From assembly GCA_963790045.1 (NCBI GenBank), contig CAWBMS010000008.1, forward strand, positions 186,001-250,000: a stretch of 64,000 bases of DNA, given 5' to 3'. Shown one piece after another: positions 39,911 through 48,682 of this stretch. The notes under the pieces are model-generated. The model was given only the letters and a program-made list of their open reading frames with translations. It made no database searches and was not told the DNA's origin. Each line of letters begins with the position of its first letter. The stretch's first letter is position 1. This DNA is from DATKMP01 sp963790045 (GTDB taxonomy: Bacteria; Bacteroidota; Ignavibacteria; UBA10030). The position numbers and the translations under genes were made by a program.

Positions 39911-40681
39911 TTACCAGCTTCCGGAAGCACCTCCGCCTGCAGAAAATCCACCGCCGCCGCTAAAGCCGCCGAATCCGCCTCCGCCCGATCCGAACGACGA
40001 GCCGCCGCCAAATGAACCGGGCCATCCGCCGCCGTAGCCCCAGCCGGAATAATATCGATGTCCGCCGGAACCGACAAGAAATCTGCGCCGCCCACCGATC
40101 AGCGGCATAAACACCGTGAAGAAAAAGATGATGCCAATCAATATCAATCCGCCGGAAACGGCTGGAGCTTTTTCTTTTTTCTCCGCCTTGTATTCGCCTG
40201 CCGTTGCACGCATAACGGCATCGACACCGCTGACGATGCCTGCAAAATAATTTCCTTCGCGGAACCGCGGCGTAATTTCGTTGCGAATGATCTGCGATGA
40301 AAGCGCATCCGTGAGCACACCTTCCAATCCGGGACCGACTTCGATGCGCATTTTGTGATCGTCTTTTGCAATCAGCAGCAAAACACCATTATTCTTTTTC
40401 GCCTCGCCGATTTTATTTTCCGAAAACGTTTTGTTAGCGTATTCTTCAATGTCGTTTCCTTCGAGCGAAGGTACGATCAAGACGACAAGTTGGTTAGAAG
40501 TTGAATCTTCAAATTCCTTCAACAGTTTTTCCAGTGCTTGCCATTCCTGAAAACTCAACGTGTTGGTAAAATCCGAAACACGCTGTTCCACTTTATAAAT
40601 TTTCGCATCCGCCACAGCAATGGATATTCCCATCACCAGCAGCAGAAAAAGAATTCCAAAACGAAAATAGTTCATGTTCAT
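39911..40681 (-). CDS. YgcG-type TPM membrane protein
   Basis: A 256-aa TPM protein with an N-terminal membrane or signal segment (residues 8-26, FGILFLLLVMGISIAVADA), the TPM core (SNQLVVLIVPSLEGNDIEEY, NGVLLLIAKDDHKMRIEVG, IIRNEITPRFREG) and a second helix near residue 175-195 (GLILIGIIFFFTVFMPLIGG). The tail is almost entirely Gly, Ser and Phe (GGGGFGGFSGGGG), the usual end of the YgcG/DUF2207-neighbour group. It is 2 bases after lemA, a common pairing. Role in membrane stress is assumed from such pairs, not proven. Confidence 0.88.
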   Translation of the reverse strand: MNMNYFRFGILFLLLVMGISIAVADAKIYKVEQRVSDFTNTLSFQEWQALEKLLKEFEDSTSNQLVVLIVPSLEGNDIEEYANKTFSENKIGEAKKNNGVLLLIAKDDHKMRIEVGPGLEGVLTDALSSQIIRNEITPRFREGNYFAGIVSGVDAVMRATAGEYKAEKKEKAPAVSGGLILIGIIFFFTVFMPLIGGRRRFLVGSGGHRYYSGWGYGGGWPGSFGGGSSFGSGGGGFGGFSGGGGFSAGGGASGSW

Positions 40682-40683
40682 TC

Positions 40684-41290
40684 CTAAAATTTAACTTGCG
40701 GCGGTTTTTCCGATCCGGCAACGGCCTGGAAGTATTGTAATTCATGAAATCCGCCGAAGCCAGCAATGAGTGAACCCGGGAACCGGCGAATCAAGGTATT
40801 GAAGTTTTGTGTCTGTTCGTTGAATTGCATACGCGCAACAGTAATGCGATTCTCTGTTCCTTCCAACTGCGCCTGTAAATCTAAAAAATTTTGATTGGAT
40901 TTGAGATCGGGATATTTTTCTACAACCACCATTAAGCGGGAAAGAGCGCTGCCGAGTCCGTCCTGTGCCTTTTGAAATTGCTGAAATGCCTGCGGGTCGT
41001 TCAACATTTGCGGTGTCACTTTTATTTGTCCAACACTCGCACGAGCTTCTGTAACGCCGATGAGTACTTCTTTTTCTTGTTTCGCATATCCCTTCACTGT
41101 TTCGACAAGGTTTGGAATCAGATCATACCGCCGTTGATATTGATTTTCCACTTGTCCCCATGAAGCTTTTCACCGATTCATCCGCAGTAACAATTTTGTT
41201 GTACACTCCAATACCCCATCCTAAAATAAGAACGAAAAAAAGAATCACACCGCCGATAATCGATAAGGCAATAATCCAACCTTTACTCAT
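40684..41290 (-). CDS. lemA: LemA family protein, frame-shifted near the N-terminus
   Basis: Membrane-anchored helical LemA protein, about 201 aa when one extra base near 41163 is removed. ATG 41290 opens the membrane helix (WIIALSIIGGVILFFVLI), followed by YNKIVTADESVKS and, after the break, SWGQVENQYQRRYDLIPNL, the family signature. ETVKGYAKQEKEVL and AGFGGFHELQYFQA follow. The family's function in bacteria is still vague (membrane-associated, often with TPM genes). It heads the transcript lemA - TPM - response regulator - TPM, and is divergent from panD. Confidence 0.88.
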
Positions 41291-41441
41291 AGAAGTTCCT
41301 TTCCGTCATGGTTATACTTTTCATCTCTTTATGGTAGCAAAACTTCAAGCCAAAAACAACGGGTGAACATTCTGTTATAATTGTTTTTTTGCTATTCCTT
41401 AGACTTGTTGTTATTTTGAAGTATTATTTTGAAAGATCGAT

Positions 41442-41819
41442 ATGCGTACTTACCTGCGGGCAAAAATTCACAAAGCAACTGTTACCGAAGCCGACTTGCA
41501 TTACGTCGGTTCCATCACCATCGATGAAGAATTGATGCATCGCGCCGACATTGCAGAATACGAAAAAGTTTTGGTGGTCGATAACAATAACGGCAACCGG
41601 TTAGAAACGTATGTGATTACAGGAAAGAAAAATTCCGGCGTTATCGGCATCAACGGTGCCGCAGCACACCTGATTCATAAAGGCGACGAAGTAATTATTA
41701 TGACATTCCAAACGACTGACAGACCGAAGAAGCCAATCAACATTTTAGTAGATAAAGACAATCGCTTTCTGAAATATCTCCGCGAAAAAGCTGAGATGCG
41801 TGACTGCGACGGGTGTTAG
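41442..41819 (+). CDS. panD: Aspartate 1-decarboxylase
   Basis: Makes beta-alanine for pantothenate and coenzyme A. It is 125 aa, normal. The proenzyme cleaves itself at the Gly-Ser bond in HYVGSITIDEELM (residues 22-34), giving the pyruvoyl group on the new alpha-chain N-terminus. ISEYEKV-type residues (DIAEYEKVLVVDNNNGNRLETY) and NGAAAHLIHKGDEVIIM complete the family. A separate maturation factor (PanZ) is not in view. It stands alone, divergent from lemA and convergent with folD. Confidence 0.95.
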   Translation: MRTYLRAKIHKATVTEADLHYVGSITIDEELMHRADIAEYEKVLVVDNNNGNRLETYVITGKKNSGVIGINGAAAHLIHKGDEVIIMTFQTTDRPKKPINILVDKDNRFLKYLREKAEMRDCDGC

Positions 41820-41969
41820 TAGATTATTTTTTCCAGCGTACTACTCCTTCCTAGTAGAAAATATTTTCAGAACGAACTTCTCGATTAGAGATATGATAAA
41901 GATGTTCGTCAACGTAATTCATTTTCATCTTACAATCAGAGCATCTCCGTCCCTTGAGGAATCGGTTCG

Positions 41970-42851
41970 TTATAACATACTTTGTTTCGCCGCTTTCAGC
42001 GTATTCTTCAACAGCATCGCAACGGTCATTAAACCCACGCCGCCGGGAACGGGCGTAATGGCGGATGCAACTTTCGCTGCCGACTCGAAATGCACATCAC
42101 CGACAATACGATAACCTTTGGGGCGCGTCGCATCTTCCACGCGATTGATGCCGACATCGATCACGACAACGCCTTCTTTCAACATCTCGCCGCGAATTGC
42201 TTCCGGTTTGCCGATTGCCGCAATGAGAATATCGGCTGTCTTCGTGAACTTTGCAAGGTCGGATGCACCGGTATGTGCCACGGTAACAACAGCATTTGCA
42301 CCGGCTTGTTTCTGGAGAAGAATATTTGCAATCGGTTTGCCGACAATGTTGCTGCGACCAACTACAACGACATGTTTTCCTGAAGGATCATTTCCGCTTC
42401 GCATCAACATTTCCTGAATGCCAGCAGGCGTGCAGGATTTGAATGTATCCAAACCAATTACCAACTTTCCGATTGTCATCGGATGAAAACCATCCACATC
42501 TTTTTTCGGATCGATTGCTTCAATCACTTTTTGCTCGTTGATCTGTTTCGGAAGCGGAAGCTGCACAAGAATTCCGTGAATCTTCGGATCGGCATTGAAC
42601 TCCGCAACTTTTTGCAGCACCGCTTCTTCTGTTGAATCCGATGGCATGCGTTCGGTGACGGAATAAAATCCGGCTTCCGTACATGCTTTGCCTTTGGAGC
42701 GCACGTACGATTCCGACGCGGGATTTTCGCCGACAAGAATGACGGCAAGCCCGGGCACAATGCCTGTAGCCGCTTTGAGTTTTACCGCTTCTTCTTTTAC
42801 TTCCCGCCGAATATCTTCTGCAATAATTTTACCATCGATAATTTTTGCCAC
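41970..42851 (-). CDS. folD: Bifunctional methylene-THF dehydrogenase/cyclohydrolase FolD
   Basis: Interconverts 5,10-methylene-THF and 10-formyl-THF using NADP, 293 aa. Motifs are ILVGENPASESYVRSKGKAC, the catalytic LVQLPLPKQINEQKVIEAI, PKKDVDGFHPMTIG, the Rossmann segment VVVVGRSNIVGKPIANILL and the cyclohydrolase end ITPVPGGVGLMTVAMLL. I chose GTG 42851 (VAKIIDGKIIAED), with GGAG at a suitable distance upstream; a longer frame reaching 42869 adds six residues unlike the family. It is 35 bases after the ymdB start-strand partner. Confidence 0.94.
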   Translation of the reverse strand: MAKIIDGKIIAEDIRREVKEEAVKLKAATGIVPGLAVILVGENPASESYVRSKGKACTEAGFYSVTERMPSDSTEEAVLQKVAEFNADPKIHGILVQLPLPKQINEQKVIEAIDPKKDVDGFHPMTIGKLVIGLDTFKSCTPAGIQEMLMRSGNDPSGKHVVVVGRSNIVGKPIANILLQKQAGANAVVTVAHTGASDLAKFTKTADILIAAIGKPEAIRGEMLKEGVVVIDVGINRVEDATRPKGYRIVGDVHFESAAKVASAITPVPGGVGLMTVAMLLKNTLKAAKQSML

Positions 42852-42886
42852 CCTGCATCTCCAATCCAAATAAAATTATGTAACTA

Positions 42887-43687
42887 TCATTGTCCGAATG
42901 ACGGGAAGATCACCTGTTCAATCTTGGTTGCCTTCCCTGTTTCCGCATCTACCTGAACATAGACCGCGCACATACGCACATCGTTTTCTGCAAGTTCAAA
43001 TTTGTACGGCGTTTGGTTGACAAACCGGCGAATCGCAACTTCTTTTTTCATTCCGATCACTGAATCGTATGGGCCGGACATTCCCACATCTGTAATATAT
43101 GCGGTGCCTTTTGTTAAAATACGCGCATCGGAAGTTGGAATGTGCGTATGCGTTCCCAACAAAGCGCTGCAGCGACCATCTAAATGCCAGGCGAGCGCCA
43201 TTTTTTCCGCCGTTGCTTCCGCATGAAAATCGATGAGCACCACTTTAGTATCGTTAATAATTTTACTGAGCGCCCAATCTGCCGTCCGGAACGGATCATC
43301 GATGGATTGCATAAACGTTCGCCCTTGTAAATTAAGCACCGCCACGCGCCCCTTTTCTTTCAAATCATAGATCACGTATCCGCTTCCCGGATTATCTTTC
43401 GGATAATTCATCGGGCGGAGAATGTTGCGTTCTTTGGCAATGAGTGTTTTTGCCGACCATCGATCCCAGAGATGATTGCCTGTCGTGATTACATTCACGC
43501 CAAGGTCAAATAAAATCTTTGCATCGGATTCTTCGATGCCTTTGCCTTCGGTAGCATTTTCACCGTTCACCACACAGAAATCAATTTCATATTTCTGGAG
43601 ATACTGTTTGAGCAGCGACGAAACGAGCGTCATTCCCGGCTTGCCGTTCACATCTCCGACGAAAAACATATTTAACAATTGTGCCAC
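42887..43687 (-). CDS. ymdB: YmdB-type metallophosphoesterase (TIGR00282)
   Basis: Binuclear metallophosphoesterase family with members acting on 2',3'-cyclic nucleotides, 266 aa. Residues near the N-terminus read MFFVGDVNGKPGM, then FCVVNGENATEGKGI, INVITTGNHLWDR-type (VNVITTGNHLWDR), VVLIDFHAEATAEKMAL and LGTHTHIPTSDARIL and YITDVGMSGPYDSVIG, which together give the metal ligands. The start is GTG 43687. It is divergent from hemW and 17 bases upstream of folD's longer frame. The gene symbol refers to the family. Confidence 0.9.
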   Translation of the reverse strand: MAQLLNMFFVGDVNGKPGMTLVSSLLKQYLQKYEIDFCVVNGENATEGKGIEESDAKILFDLGVNVITTGNHLWDRWSAKTLIAKERNILRPMNYPKDNPGSGYVIYDLKEKGRVAVLNLQGRTFMQSIDDPFRTADWALSKIINDTKVVLIDFHAEATAEKMALAWHLDGRCSALLGTHTHIPTSDARILTKGTAYITDVGMSGPYDSVIGMKKEVAIRRFVNQTPYKFELAENDVRMCAVYVQVDAETGKATKIEQVIFPSFGQ

Positions 43688-43852
43688 ACGACCTACTTTC
43701 TAAGTGAATATTTTTAATGTTTTAATATACAAGATTTTGTTGGTGGATGGAAAAATGATTTTAAAATGTTTGTGCTGATATTCTTGGAATAGAAGAAAAA
43801 AAATAGAGAGATTTGATTTTTCCACAATACTTTTCCATTATAAAAGAGACCG

Positions 43853-44998
43853 ATGGCAAGCATCTATCTTCATATTCCCTTTTGCGAACACAAGTGTCTG
43901 TATTGCGATTTTTATTCCATCGCTCCCGCAGAATCTCAAGAAGATTTTTCAGTATTAACAAATTCCTTTCTACAAGCATTATCAACAGAAATCGATCTGC
44001 GTGCACAGGAATCGCGGGAAAATGTTGCCTATGAAACAATTTTCTTCGGTGGCGGGACGCCTTCGCTTCTTTCTCCAAAACAAATCGAGACAATTCTCAA
44101 TCAACTTGCTGCACGATTTACTATTTCACCCAACGCAGAGATCACGCTCGAAACCAATCCCGGCACCGTGGATCGAGAAAAGTTGAAAGCATTTCGTTCC
44201 GCCGGTATCAATCGATTGAGCATCGGCATTCAATCATTTCATGATGATGATCTGAAATTTCTCACGCGCATTCATTCATCCGATGAAGCAAAACAATGCG
44301 TGCGAGATGCACAAGCCGAAGGATTTAACAACATCAATCTCGATCTCATCTTTTCGCTTCCGCATCAAACGCCGGAACGCTGGCTCTCGAATCTTGAACA
44401 AGCTGTACAACTTTCGCCGCAGCATCTTTCGTGCTACAGTTTGATTGTGGAGCCGAACACTCCGCTCTATCGAATGGTGGAGACAAAACAGGTTACACTT
44501 TTAGATACCGAACACGATGCGGCGTTGTATGAACAAACGATGGATTTTTTTGCCGCACATGATTATGAGCATTATGAAGTTTCCAACTTCGCATTACCCG
44601 GTTTCATCTGCCGGCATAATATGAATTACTGGAATCACACCAATTATCTCAGCTTCGGTCCTTCCGCACATTCGTTTTGGGACAATACGAGATGGTGGAA
44701 TATTTCCAACATTCAAACATATATCGAAAAATTATCGAGCAATCAATTTCCCGTTTCCGGCAGCGAGCAGCTTACACACGAACAATTGATGGATGAAACG
44801 ATCTTTCTCGGTTTGCGCAGCAACGGCATCGATACAAACAAATTCCAGCAGCAATTCGGAAAAGATATACTGACGAGTTATGCTTCGCTCATTCAATCTC
44901 TTATTAAAGACGGACTTGCTTTGCTGGAACAAAACCGCATGTGTCTCACGTCGAAAGGGTATTTACTGTGCGATGAAATTTGCCAGATGTTTCGGTAA
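43853..44998 (+). CDS. hemW: HemW-type radical SAM protein
   Basis: Radical SAM protein of the HemW/coproporphyrinogen-oxidase-like family, 381 aa. The iron-sulfur motif is HIPFCEHKCLYCDFYS (residues 6-21), followed by FFGGGTPSLLSPKQIE and RLSIGIQSFHDDDLKFL. HemW lacks the coproporphyrinogen III oxidase activity of HemN and serves as a haem chaperone for respiratory enzymes in studied species. The shorter length and CxxxCxxC without the extra Cys of HemN support HemW. It starts at ATG 43853 and is followed by a glycosyltransferase 67 bases on. Confidence 0.9.
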   Translation: MASIYLHIPFCEHKCLYCDFYSIAPAESQEDFSVLTNSFLQALSTEIDLRAQESRENVAYETIFFGGGTPSLLSPKQIETILNQLAARFTISPNAEITLETNPGTVDREKLKAFRSAGINRLSIGIQSFHDDDLKFLTRIHSSDEAKQCVRDAQAEGFNNINLDLIFSLPHQTPERWLSNLEQAVQLSPQHLSCYSLIVEPNTPLYRMVETKQVTLLDTEHDAALYEQTMDFFAAHDYEHYEVSNFALPGFICRHNMNYWNHTNYLSFGPSAHSFWDNTRWWNISNIQTYIEKLSSNQFPVSGSEQLTHEQLMDETIFLGLRSNGIDTNKFQQQFGKDILTSYASLIQSLIKDGLALLEQNRMCLTSKGYLLCDEICQMFR

Positions 44999-45064
44999 TT
45001 TCGATATTGAAGTTCAACGCAATTCCTTATACATTAAAGCAGTAAAGTTGAGCACGAGAACCTT

Positions 45065-46141
45065 TTGAAGACAACACAACCGGTACAAAAAATATTGATC
45101 ATCTCCCTCTCCGGCATCGGCGATGCGGTGATGTTTTCCCCTGCACTGCGTTTGCTGCGCCAAACTTATCCCGATGCAACAATCGATTTGTTGTGCATGT
45201 TCAAGGGCGTGGAAGAAATTTTTCAGCACAACACGGATATCAACACCATCTACTTCTGGAATTTTCTCAAAGAAGTTCCGCTTGCATCGCTTCGCTTTGT
45301 TCTGGGCTTGCGCGGGAAATATGACGCAAGCATCAGCACGTATCCCGCAAACCGGTGGGAATATAATTTCATCGGCTTTCTGGCGGGTGCGCCGAAACGG
45401 CTGGCGCACGATTACAATCATTTTAATTTCGTATCGCTATCGTTTCTCAACACACACCGCGTTCAAGAAGATGACCGTCGGCACAATGTGGAAGAGAACG
45501 TGAAGTTAGTAGAATTGCTCGGCGTTTCTTCATCTGTTGAACTTCCGTCGCTGCAAGTAAATCTTACCGATGCAGACAAAACAAATGCGGACGAATGGTT
45601 GAAGAAGAATGAATTAGAAAAAACTTCGTTGCTCATCGGATTGCATGCCGGTTCTGCGGAATTTAAAAATCAGATCAAGCGGCGCTGGTCGCCGGAAAAA
45701 TATGCCGCACTCGGTTTGCAGCTGATGAAAGAAAAGAATGCAACGATTTTATTATTCGGCGGACAGGATGAACTTGCGCTAAACCAGCAAATCAATGCGC
45801 TGATGGAAAACCGCGGACACATCGTGCAAAGCGCTTTTATGACAACTGCCGCATTAATGAAACGCTGCGCGCTGTTCGTATGCAACGATACCGGATTGAT
45901 GCACGTTGCTGCCGGATTGCAGGTTCCCACCGTAACGATTTTTGCGTTCACTAATCCCGCGTATGTATATCCGTGGAAAAACCGACACACTCTTGTCCGT
46001 CATCCGATGGAATGCAGCCCATGTTTTTATTACTCGCCGCGTTCTGCAAACTGCAAATGGAACGAAGACCGATTCCGCTGCATTACGCACATTGAAGTTG
46101 ATGAAGTGTGGCGGGTGGTGGAAAAGATGCTTGGGGAATAA
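45065..46141 (+). CDS. GT9 family glycosyltransferase (heptosyltransferase-like)
   Basis: A 358-aa transferase with start TTG 45065. The N-terminal IIISLSGIGDAVMFSPALRLL-type Rossmann entry (ILIISLSGIGDAVM) and the C-terminal HAGSAEFKNQIKRRWSPEKY, LLFGGQDEL and FVCNDTGLMHVAAGLQVPT are GT9 signatures used by ADP-heptose:LPS transferases. It could add heptose or another sugar to lipopolysaccharide core or to a surface glycan. No other LPS gene is next to it. The acceptor is therefore unknown. Confidence 0.9.
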   Translation: MKTTQPVQKILIISLSGIGDAVMFSPALRLLRQTYPDATIDLLCMFKGVEEIFQHNTDINTIYFWNFLKEVPLASLRFVLGLRGKYDASISTYPANRWEYNFIGFLAGAPKRLAHDYNHFNFVSLSFLNTHRVQEDDRRHNVEENVKLVELLGVSSSVELPSLQVNLTDADKTNADEWLKKNELEKTSLLIGLHAGSAEFKNQIKRRWSPEKYAALGLQLMKEKNATILLFGGQDELALNQQINALMENRGHIVQSAFMTTAALMKRCALFVCNDTGLMHVAAGLQVPTVTIFAFTNPAYVYPWKNRHTLVRHPMECSPCFYYSPRSANCKWNEDRFRCITHIEVDEVWRVVEKMLGE

Positions 46142-46183
46142 GTCCTTTTCCGTAAAACTTTAATGCAATTTTATTTTCGACAG

Positions 46184-46208
46184 CATGTCATGAAGTTTAC
46201 ATGACATG
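46184..46208. repeat. Inverted repeat between convergent genes
   Basis: CATGTCATG and CATGACATG form a perfect 9-bp stem with a 7-base loop. It lies 42 bases after the GT9 stop and 55 bases before the stop of the converging ATPase gene. No T-run follows, so a factor-independent terminator is not obvious; a bidirectional transcript end or protein-binding palindrome is possible. Confidence 0.45.
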
Positions 46209-46262
46209 ATAGTATTGTCAAACTACTTTGCGGAATTTCTGTTTAGCTGGCGTTAAAATGAT

Positions 46263-47708
46263 TTATAACGATAATTCTTCTCTAAGACCTAAGTGCACCA
46301 CAAAAGTTTTATCAAAATCAATTTCCGCACGATTATCACGATATGCCCAAGAATAATAATTTATATCATGATGAGGAGGCAACCATCTGTTGCCTATAAT
46401 ACTAAACTTAAAAAATATTCTGAGTGTCTTATCTAAATCAATATTACGATACAGCGGATGATTTTTAGTGAAATAATCAACAATCTCTTTGTATGAAAAA
46501 TGATACCTATTAAACTGTTTAAGAAGTAAAGTAGACTCATCAATTTCAATGTCACTCAAATGTCCAGATAATTCATTCCGTACTTCTTGAAAAAAATAAC
46601 CCGAATATTCATCTTTAGTATCAATAAAAGCTTTCCAGCCAAAATATTGTGTGTTTGGGTATTTTTTAATTACCAGTTTCAAATATGTAATTATATCCCG
46701 TGGACGAAAAAAAGTCCGTTCAAGAAGAAACCTTGCAGGAGGAATATCTCGAATATCTTGTGGGAAAAACAATTTAAACATTTCTTCACGGTTTAAGTTT
46801 GATAACTCAGGAATTGATTTTTGAATTTTTGCCAATACCAAATCAAACAATGGTGATTCCATTTTTGAAGCATTACCCCAATCTAACAATATTGAATTTC
46901 CCATTTTAATTTTATTTAAATCAGGATCATTTAACAGCGAGAATATATCGGATCGAAGAAGAATACATACTTTCGTTTTTAGACGGTTTTCTAAAAATAA
47001 TAGATTAAGTTTGTCAGCCGCTTTTATTAAACTTACAATGCCATCTTTATAATTAATTTCATCATGGAAACGATCATCCAACTCGTCATAATAAATTGTA
47101 TACTTACTTTTTGAAGTCCGTAATATACCAATTACAACTTCACGAAGATCATCTAAATAATTTAAATATATACCAGTTGATAGTTTTGATTCAATTTGGT
47201 AGGATGCACCAACATGAAAAGCGCTTGCGTTAATTTTGTTTTGTTTTGTAATTTCTATCAGATCTTTGGAATCAATATCAATAGATGTATAATTATCTTT
47301 GTAAAACTTTTCAAGCTTTCTTCGATTCTCAGAATTTTCTATTCCTAAATCTTTTAAAGTCATACGAGCAATATCCAATAAGATTACCCATTCCCAAAAA
47401 GGGATGTATTCATTAGGACGAATATCTTTTGCTTTAAAATGGATCAGTTCTTGAAATTTAAAATCTTTATATGAGCGAATTTCGCAAAAATTGCATGATT
47501 CGTTGATTGATTTTTTCTTTAAGTATTCAGCAAGAATTGTCTTTCCTGATCCTTTCCTTCCAAGAATTAAAAAGTTCTTTGGATTGTCCGCCGCTTCCGA
47601 AATATTTTGATAGTCATAAAAATAGTGTTCAAAGTTATCGTGATATAAAGCTTCTTTTTTTCCATCAGGCTCACCTAAAAATATATCTTTTAGTTGGTAT
47701 CTATACAT
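46263..47708 (-). CDS. P-loop ATPase of the Sll1717-like type, AT-rich
   Basis: A 481-aa soluble protein with Walker A ILGRKGSGKTILAEYL at about residues 47-62 and a likely Walker B YTIYYDELDDRF near residue 200. The central part is helix-rich and basic, with a conserved-looking tail region FLLERTFFRPRDIITYLK (residues ~330-347). The layout resembles the Sll1717-family P-loop ATPases, whose role is unknown but which occur patchily and often beside mobile or defence genes. Codon use and composition are markedly more AT-rich than in its neighbours, which suggests horizontal arrival. It is a single gene with AT-rich surroundings and a palindrome cluster upstream. Confidence 0.65.
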   Translation of the reverse strand: MYRYQLKDIFLGEPDGKKEALYHDNFEHYFYDYQNISEAADNPKNFLILGRKGSGKTILAEYLKKKSINESCNFCEIRSYKDFKFQELIHFKAKDIRPNEYIPFWEWVILLDIARMTLKDLGIENSENRRKLEKFYKDNYTSIDIDSKDLIEITKQNKINASAFHVGASYQIESKLSTGIYLNYLDDLREVVIGILRTSKSKYTIYYDELDDRFHDEINYKDGIVSLIKAADKLNLLFLENRLKTKVCILLRSDIFSLLNDPDLNKIKMGNSILLDWGNASKMESPLFDLVLAKIQKSIPELSNLNREEMFKLFFPQDIRDIPPARFLLERTFFRPRDIITYLKLVIKKYPNTQYFGWKAFIDTKDEYSGYFFQEVRNELSGHLSDIEIDESTLLLKQFNRYHFSYKEIVDYFTKNHPLYRNIDLDKTLRIFFKFSIIGNRWLPPHHDINYYSWAYRDNRAEIDFDKTFVVHLGLREELSL

Positions 47709-47975
47709 ACATTCTCCATATAATAGTATGAATATTTAGCTGAGATATTTAAAGACAATAGAATCCTAATTACGCATTCCTATATTATCGACAACTTCTT
47801 TAAACATCTCTCTTAGCAATTATTATCTAATCAACCCTGCCTCTCACATCTCTCATAATATTTCGACACACCGTTCCTGCAGAGTAAAGAATATAAAATA
47901 GTTTGTGAATCTGCACATAGTATAATTGTTTGTGGGAAGAGATGCAAGCAGGATAACTAAATAGAATACTATGGT

Positions 47976-47997
47976 GGCCACACATTCTTGTGTGTCC
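47976..47997. repeat. REP-like palindrome 1
   Basis: GGCCACACA and TGTGTGTCC pair over nine positions with one mismatch and a 4-base loop (TTCT). Its core CATTCTTG is the reverse complement of the core of the next palindrome (CAAGAATG), so the two are arranged as an inverted pair. Confidence 0.6.
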
Positions 47998-48005
47998 CTT
48001 ATTAT

Positions 48006-48027
48006 GGACAGGCAAGAATGCCTGTCC
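48006..48027. repeat. REP-like palindrome 2
   Basis: GGACAGGCA and TGCCTGTCC form a perfect 9-bp stem with the loop AGAA. Palindromes of this form recur in many genomes as REP-like elements, often moved by RAYT-type transposases; none is encoded in this window. Confidence 0.65.
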
Positions 48028-48072
48028 TACCAACAAGAGTGCTTTCGCATTTACACAAGTCAGAGATTATCT

Positions 48073-48105
48073 ACCTCTCCGATCGCTTGAAGCGGTCGGA
48101 GAGGT
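48073..48105. repeat. REP-like palindrome 3
   Basis: ACCTCTCCGATCGCT pairs with AGCGGTCGGAGAGGT over 15 positions (one T-G) around a 3-base loop (TGA). Different in sequence from the other three. Confidence 0.65.
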
Positions 48106-48114
48106 GTATGCAAA

Positions 48115-48147
48115 AAGTGTCAGACACCTGCAAGGTGTCTGACACTT
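48115..48147. repeat. REP-like palindrome 4, possible terminator of the LOG-type gene
   Basis: AAGTGTCAGACACCT and AGGTGTCTGACACTT form a perfect 15-bp stem with a GCA loop. It touches the stop codon of the LOG-type gene (48146-48148), and on the minus strand it is followed by TTTTT, so it can also serve as a factor-independent terminator for that gene. Confidence 0.7.
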
Positions 48148-48682
48148 AACCAAGACGCTGCTTTAAATATTCAGCGCATTCGCGCGGTGTTTCAACACGA
48201 CGAATAAACTTTGTGCAATCGCCGACACCTTCCCACAATAATTCTGCACGCAGCGTTTCTACAACACCACTCCAGAATTCTCCGATAATGACAATCGGTT
48301 TTTCTTTGGATATTCCTTTATTGATAAACTCCCACACCGCTGCAAGTTCCAATAATGTTCCAGTGCCACCTTTTAGCACCACGTATGCATCTCCCATATC
48401 GATGAGGCGCTGCATCCGGTCGATGAGTTTGGGAAGATGAATTTGTTTATCCACCCATGGATTGGGCATTCGTGATTTCACATCGAACGTAACACCGATG
48501 GTTTTTCCGCCGCAATCCTTCGCACCGCGAGAGGAAGCTTCCATTGCTCCGCCAAATCCGCCGTTGCATACAGTGAATCCCGCTTGCGCCAATTCCTTTC
48601 CGATTTCATACGCGCGTATATATTCCGGATCGTTTTCTGCGACTCTCGCGCTGCCAAACACGGTAACAATTTTTTCTGCCAT
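48146..48682 (-). CDS. LOG/TIGR00730-type Rossmann protein
   Basis: A 178-aa protein of the lysine-decarboxylase-like LOG superfamily, whose studied members release cytokinin-type bases from nucleoside 5'-monophosphates or act as nucleotide phosphoribohydrolases. N-terminal VFGSARVAENDPEYI, GFTVCNGGFGGAMEASSRGAK, and the family signature PGGxGTxxE seen here as LKGGTGTLLELAAVWEF, with Lys for the usual Pro. The usual catalytic Glu is present. Its natural substrate is unknown. Alone, with a divergent polA. Confidence 0.85.
   Translation of the reverse strand: MAEKIVTVFGSARVAENDPEYIRAYEIGKELAQAGFTVCNGGFGGAMEASSRGAKDCGGKTIGVTFDVKSRMPNPWVDKQIHLPKLIDRMQRLIDMGDAYVVLKGGTGTLLELAAVWEFINKGISKEKPIVIIGEFWSGVVETLRAELLWEGVGDCTKFIRRVETPRECAEYLKQRLG

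Larger units (their letters stand above)
47709..48145. other. Gene-poor intergenic region with clustered palindromes
   Basis: No credible gene in 437 bases between the ATPase and the LOG-type gene. The part nearest the ATPase is AT-rich and must hold its promoter. The part from 47976 on contains four separate hairpin-forming palindromes (listed individually). A short open frame (47827-48036, minus) is present but reads through two of these palindromes and resembles no family, so I do not call it. Confidence 0.6.

Noticed and set aside
41820..41880. Terminator after panD
   Set aside because: Only a weak 5-bp stem (CTACT/AGTAG) with a large loop is present; the evidence is too thin to list.
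47827..48036. Short minus-strand open frame in the palindrome region
   Set aside because: It reads through two palindromes, contains the strings these repeats always give (such as GQAFLPVHN) and shows no conserved features.
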